Assembly: GCA_963971225.1 (NCBI GenBank)
Contig: OZ020268.1
Location: forward strand, 45,992,404-46,056,403
Source of the DNA: Melieria omissa
Lineage: Eukaryota; Arthropoda; Insecta; Diptera; Ulidiidae
DNA length: 64,000 bases
Reading direction: 5' to 3'
Positions 58,836 through 64,000 of this stretch are shown in pieces. Numbering within the stretch: the stretch's first letter is position 1; each line of letters starts with the position of its first letter. The notes beneath the pieces were generated by a model. It made no database searches. It was not told the DNA's origin and saw only the letters and a list, made by a program, of their open reading frames with translations. The position numbers and the translations under genes were made by a program.

Positions 58836-59155
58836 CATGGCATACTTTTAGGAGGTAATCCCAGAGACGACTTGAGGCGATACTGGCGTATTTGAGAACG
58901 AGTTAGGCTTCGAACATGGCATACTTTTAATTTCGATGGAACATTCGCAGAGACGACTGGAGGCGATACTGGGATATTCACATATGAATTGCACTCTGGT
59001 AAAACAAGCCGGGTACAGCGCTGGAGAGAGCGTTTGACCAGAGAATGTACTAATGGTGAACTGTGTTGAAGGATTTTAGTGTGTTTTATTTTTGAGCACA
59101 ATTTAGTGAAACGATTAAAGCTTGCCTTAAGTAGAAGAACTAATTTTCATAACAA
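58836..59155 (+). mobile_element. LTR-like repeat segment, copy 2
   Basis: Relative of 55924-56320 in the same orientation, about 2.9 kb away. It contains the phrase CATGGCATACTTTTA twice (58839 and 58918) and GAGGCGATACTGG twice, so part of the unit is internally duplicated. The 3' half (GTTGAAGGATTTTAGTGTG through GTGAAACGAT) is the best-conserved part. Confidence 0.55.
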
Positions 59156-60579
59156 TATGTTTAAAATGTATTTTAAAAAAATATTTCAAAAAGGTACTCT
59201 ACGATTTGTAAAAACGATCATTCAACACAAAACTAAGTAACTTCAGCGAGAGACTGCCGTGTCTGGACAATGTCACTCAAAATGCTAAGGTTGGCAGTGA
59301 CGATGAATTACATTTCATCTACCACATTTTCATATTAGTTTTCATATATTCACTAACAATGAATTTCTTTACAATTCCATTGTACTCAAACTTTACACTT
59401 TACTATTTTACCTTTTTTGTTTGCTTGATATTCTTTGGGTAACATTATGCAATAAAAATGATTTGAAAACTGTTGGCCCCTATTCTCAGTTCAGCACATT
59501 GCACGAGCTTGGAATTTTGCCGCTTTGTGCTTATATTTCTGCAACATCAATTTTTGCTTTAATCACAACAACAACGAGCATCAGTAAAGCTACATTGCGC
59601 CAGTTCGACTAACGAGATCTTTCGGTGCCTTTATGGCATTTTAGGCCAACCTGCGCGGGTTGTGTCCGCTGCAACGGCAGCACATCTCTTCTCATTACTG
59701 CAGGAGTCGACTGTTAGTTGGTGTTTACAGCCGCTCGCTTTCTACCGCTGCATGAATTTCAATTAACCCAGGAAAAATAGAGTGAAAATATTGAATTAGG
59801 ATGCGCCGCATTAACAATGCAGCGCAGCAACCACATGCAGGAATCGAGGGAAGAGGGCTGCAGACGCAACACAGCAGAACTGAGTGCAATGTGCGAAGTG
59901 AAATGTATAAAAAAATAAATAAATCAAGGAATAATTTAATGAATAATTGAAAGAATACCGTAGCGCCTAAAAGAATGCATCAATGAAATTAGCCATGAAA
60001 TTAGTCACTTTATTGACAATTTCGCTGATGTGTAGAAAGAAATTTAAATTGCAATTGGCGCTTCAAATGCCAATCATTAGCACATCGCTTCCATGTTTGA
60101 CACTTTTGCATTAAAGCTGAGCGTGTGAGCGTTGTTGCTGGGCGCGCGCAAATGTATGCAACATAGGGCAAATTAATACGCTTACGCACAGAACCGAACT
60201 GGAGCAACTCGAGCGTGACATGTGCTTGTAAGGGCCAGCGTGTTGTAAAGCACTGTCAACATTTCTACGCTTGAAATGAACTCAATGAGAGGGGAGCAAA
60301 GTGCTGCTGTCAGCAATAATCTATAATTGTAAGGAAATGTGCTGGCAGAGGTGAGTTGTTCTTTTATTGGCAGTGCGCAGGCGACGAAAGTTGTGCCTAG
60401 TGCGAGGCTAAGTGGTGCGCGGTGGAGTGCCTTGCAAACAATTGCGGCACTCACGATGTGCGGCAAGTGCAAGAAGCAAGTAACATAAGAAGCAAGAAAC
60501 AAGTAAGAAGAAAGTAACCGCTTGCAAAATGAAGGAAGTGACTGTTGGGTATGTTTGGGCGAAGAAGATATTTAAGGTA
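59156..60579. other. No supported feature
   Basis: AT-rich DNA with a few GC-richer patches (59640-59760 and 60120-60240). Short frames on both strands have no recognisable domain. Confidence 0.4.
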
Positions 60580-61883
60580 TAGGGTGTTTTTTTTAGAGGT
60601 ATAGAACTTCGAATTGAAATAAAACACAAGAAAATCGTTTTAATGTCCATCAATTTTGCTTTATTGGAAGGATAATTTTATGCCATTACTGTTTAAATAT
60701 GATTTCGGGCATGTGGCCGCCGCGGCTGGCTCGAATAAAGCCAATTCTACAGGTCCGATTTTCAACCACTTTTTCGAGCATTTGGGGCCGTATGTCGGCA
60801 ATAACGCCACGAATGTTGGCTTCCAAGTCCCCTAACGTTTCTGGTTTGTTGGCGTAGACGAGCGACTTCACATATCCCCAAAGAAAATAATCCAATGGTG
60901 TCAAATCACACGATCTTGGTGGCCAATTGACAGGTCCATTCCGCGAAATTATGCGCTCATCGAATGTTTCCTTCAATAAATCGATTGTGACGTGCGCTGT
61001 GTGGCATGTAGCGCCGTCTTGTTGGAACCACAACTCATCCACATTCATGCCATCCAATTCTGGAACAAAATAGTCGGTTATCATGGCTCTATACCGGTCT
61101 CCATTAACGGTAACTGACTCTCCAGCATTATTTCGGAAGAAGTATGGCCCAATGACTCCACCAGCCCATAGAGCACACCAAACAGTCAGTTTTTGTGGAT
61201 GTAATGGCGTCTCAAGGGTCTCATGTGGGTTCTCTTCACTCCAAATGCGGCAATTTTGCTTGTTGACGTAGCCATTCAACCAAAAATGAGCCTCATCACT
61301 GAACAAAATTTTGCGATGAAAATCAGCATCGAGATCAATCTCATTTTCTGCCCATACACCAAAATCACGACGCATTGCATGGTCTCGCGGCTTTAATTCT
61401 TGCACAAGCTGGATCTTGTAAGGTCGCAAGCCAAGATCTTTGCGCAAAATCTTCCATAAAGTTGATGGACAAAGCTCCAATTGCTGTTCACGGTGGCGAA
61501 TCGATTCATTCGGGTCCTCTTCAACATTTTGCTCTACAGCGGCAATTGTTTCTTCGGTGCGCACTGTTCGACGTCTCTGCGGATGCGTATTATCACATAG
61601 AGTAAACGTAGTGCGAAAACGACCCATGGTTAACCGAATTAATTACTCTGATGGACGATTATGTCGACCATAAAATGGACGGAGCTTGCGGTAAACTTCG
61701 CGAACGGAACCATTATTTTCGAAATAAATTTGCACGATTTGCAAGCGTTGTTCTTTTGTCAACCAGTTCATGATGAAATGGCAAACCAAACTGAACATAA
61801 ATGACATAAGAGTTGCCAGATTTGACCACAAAATGCCAGTTTTATCTCTATTCGAAAAACAAACCTCTAAAAAAAACACCCTG
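60580..61883 (-). mobile_element. Nearly intact DD41D (rosa-type) transposon, 1,304 bp
   Basis: Terminal inverted repeats (YAGGGTGTTTTTTTTAGAGG) differ only in the first base. TA dinucleotides flank the element at 60578-60579 and 61884-61885, the expected target duplication. One transposase frame fills most of the element. The length is normal for a mariner-related transposon. The ends differ from those of the 11559-12461 element, so the window holds two distinct DD41D subfamilies. Confidence 0.94.
60686..61771 (-). pseudogene. DD41D transposase with one premature stop
   Basis: From the ATG at 61771 (MNWLTKEQRLQIVQIYF) the frame runs 362 codons to a stop at 60686, interrupted only by a TAA at 61645-61643 (codon 43). 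Downstream it contains a helix-turn-helix-like region (STLWKILRKDLGLRPYK) and the catalytic aspartates in ILFSDEAHFWLNG, WFQQDGATCHTA and LTPLDYFLWG. Forty-one residues separate the last two. The C-terminus is RASRGGHMPEIIFKQ. The enzyme would cut and join the element's TA-flanked ends. The stop removes most of the N-terminal DNA-binding part, unless translation restarts at the ATG at 61627 (MGRFRTTF), which leaves 313 residues. Confidence 0.92.
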
Positions 61884-64000
61884 TATAAACTATATAAAAG
61901 TATTCAGGTTTAAGAAATACTCAGTAACGAAAAGTACTCAGTACCAATTTATGACTTCTACCTAATATCGAAAAGTATTCACTTTCGAACCAATACTTGC
62001 ACTCCATATCGAAAACTTGAATTCCATTGGTGGTTGAAAAATAGCAAAGTTCAAGTATTTCCAGTATTGTAGACAACTACCGTTTCTTAAGAAATGTGGC
62101 ACTCGTTTGTAAAAACTATTGATACTTAACCTAAGCCAGTAACTAAATCAGCTGACTCTTTCAGTAAACTTTCACTACAACCTGGGTTGCATTTGAGTCA
62201 ATGGCGTAATTAAGGTCTCCTTAAGTATTTTCTGCCAGTAAATTAAAATAATTTGGAGCATCTATTATTAAAAATACTTTGCGTTTTTGTTTTGCGGTAA
62301 AAGTTTATCTTTCGCTCTATTAATACCAAAGTCACTACAGATAGTGAATGCCGCCAATTTAATGATGTAACTTAACACCATAGCTTGTAGGCACAAATTA
62401 ACAGTTTGGTGTTTCAAAATGCATTTTAATATTATAACTATGGGTCAAAGCCTTTCAGATCTCAGTTAATTAACACATTTTATAAATACAATTTTATATA
62501 TATTTTGTTTACATATTTAAAGAAAAATTTAAATTTCTACTTTGAAAATAGTACAACAAAAAGGATATTTTGTGTAAAATTGACACAATTAAATATTTCA
62601 ATTACTTTGTACTTAACTTTCGACTATTTCTTTTGCCACCGCAGTCGGTTGATCAGCTAATTCCTGTTAGTGTCATGGCAATTAATTAAACATGATTACC
62701 ATCTGCTCAACTCTCACGTATTAACTGTGTTAGCATCGTTGTCTATATGCAACTCTTCTTCTTCTTCTGCGTCTGTATGCGCACTGACCACATAAGAGCA
62801 ACGTAATTCATTTGTCATTTGATATCGTTCCACATTGTGTCATGGCAGCGTATAAATAACCGAATATTGCACAACAAGTGCCTCCCCTCCCTCCCACTAT
62901 GCAATTTTGGCCCGGAGGTGTTGGCCCACAACAGTCAGTTAATCTGTCTGCTTAACATATACATTGGCATTAATGACAAGTAATTGCATAAATTATATTT
63001 ACGAGTCGCCTGCAGGGACAGTCGGACTATGGTAAACACGAACGTTGCTCAGTGTGGCTCAGTGATGGGGAATGGGGTAGTAGCAATTTTAGCTCGCAGG
63101 AATTGCTAATATTTTATGCCACTTGCAAGCCACTTGAATCAAATGTGTAACATATTTTCAGCAGAATTTGTATGCTTACAATTGAAATAAATTTTTGTCA
63201 AGTCCAAAGTCAATAAAATTTTTATTACATATAAATAAAATGTTGCTCTCGTGCTCGTTATTTCTAAGTGGAATTTCGGGAAATTTCATTTAACAAAATA
63301 CACATCAACTCATACTTTACTTCAACTTGTGTGTAATATGCAAAAATTTCTTATTTGCATTGTTGTCTGAGCCATCACAACGGACCAAGTTGGCCTATAA
63401 GGCCGCTTCTTTCTCATTGCCAGATGTCGATTAAAAACGGAATGGAATGAAAAAAAGTCGAAAACAATTTGGGGAATTTCGTTGTAACAATTTGGAGTTA
63501 AATGACAACAATTATGTCACTCAGAAGCTAAGACATGGTAGAGTCAAATTGGCAGCCTGGTGCGACATAATTGAGCTGCATTTTAGGCGTCTTTTTGTCA
63601 AGAAAATTAAGAAGAAGAAACATAAAAAAGTCAAGTGAAAAGAATTTCAAATTAAACTTGTGAAATAGTCTAAATACACGAAATTCCTCTAATAAAATAG
63701 GACTATGAATGCAATAATGAAAATATAGGGAGCGTCCGGTTGCATTTGAATTGTATAGAATTGAATTTTTTCCAGCCAGAGGCTCTAGGTTCGATTCCCA
63801 GATTGGACTGCTTAAGCATTTGTCTACTTTCCACATGAAAAATATGAGAATTATAAGTAACTAGCAGCAAGTTTGAAGTCAATGGGCCCAATATATCAAG
63901 TTTCTTCATACAACACTTTAACCCAGGTTTTGCCCTTTTAGACTCGAATGTCAAAAATTTCGTCTTAGCGGAAGTTTATTTTCTTAAATGTGCCTAAAGA
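61884..64000. other. No supported gene; one tRNA-like B box
   Basis: Mostly AT-rich. The patch 62870-62960 is GC-richer. At 63780-63802 the phrase GGCTCTAGGTTCGATTCCCA has a perfect pol III B box, but the upstream part does not fold as a tRNA. Short frames near 63447-63954 show no domain. Confidence 0.4.

Noticed and set aside
63780..63802. Possible tRNA gene around a perfect B box
   Set aside because: No acceptor, D or anticodon stem can be formed with the upstream DNA. At best it is a SINE or tRNA fragment.

Overview
The window is nuclear DNA of a higher fly, most likely a tephritid fruit fly or a close acalyptrate relative. It is AT-rich, has opa-like CAG/CAA runs, long introns, and dense fossils of non-LTR retrotransposons, hAT-like elements and mariner-related elements, including a DD41D (rosa-type) family known from Ceratitis. 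No prokaryotic or organellar gene organisation is visible.

Only one host gene can be recognised, on the minus strand: Pdfr, the class B GPCR for the circadian neuropeptide PDF. Two coding exons lie 18.7 kb apart. The first (24401-23537) encodes a long, N-glycosylation-rich extracellular N-terminus and the start of the hormone-binding domain. The second (4876-4766) encodes most of the rest of that domain. Both boundaries carry canonical splice sites, and both introns are phase 1, so the reading frame runs through. The seven-transmembrane exons must lie beyond the left edge of the window. Positions 1-4765 are therefore the start of intron 2, 4877-23536 is intron 1, and 24402-64000 lies upstream of the visible coding start (5' UTR introns, promoter or intergenic DNA; I cannot tell which).

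Intron 1 is a mobile-element graveyard. It holds an internally deleted mariner (9222-9742), a non-LTR 3' end with a TCACA-pentamer tail (about 10600-11535), a deleted DD41D element (11559-12461), an eroded hAT-like element (13023-13427), an RNase H remnant abutting a 630-bp TTTTA array, a tRNA-like fossil, and an 850-bp hAT-like element with an 8-bp duplication (22191-23040). Several local tandem duplications add to it.

The upstream part carries a nearly complete CR1-group non-LTR retrotransposon (25518-30133) with a 20-bp target-site duplication, an open endonuclease/RT frame and a broken first ORF. It is inserted inside an older inverted-repeat element (25291-30576). Further right are two copies of a 150-bp MITE, a 919-bp hAT-like element, a 5'-truncated RNase H-bearing non-LTR element (42690-43755) with a second short copy at 586-830, degenerate RT fragments (39865-40260, 52140-52995), two related LTR-like segments (55924-56320, 58836-59155), an RNase H pseudogene (58207-58563) and a nearly intact DD41D transposon (60580-61883). 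Pentanucleotide and tetranucleotide arrays punctuate the region, at least one of them grown from a retrotransposon tail.

I found no CRISPR array, operon, or clearly new defence or metabolic system. The most useful results are the cryptic small Pdfr exon, the nested element at 25-30.6 kb, and a recurring ACTCATACGC motif of unknown function.
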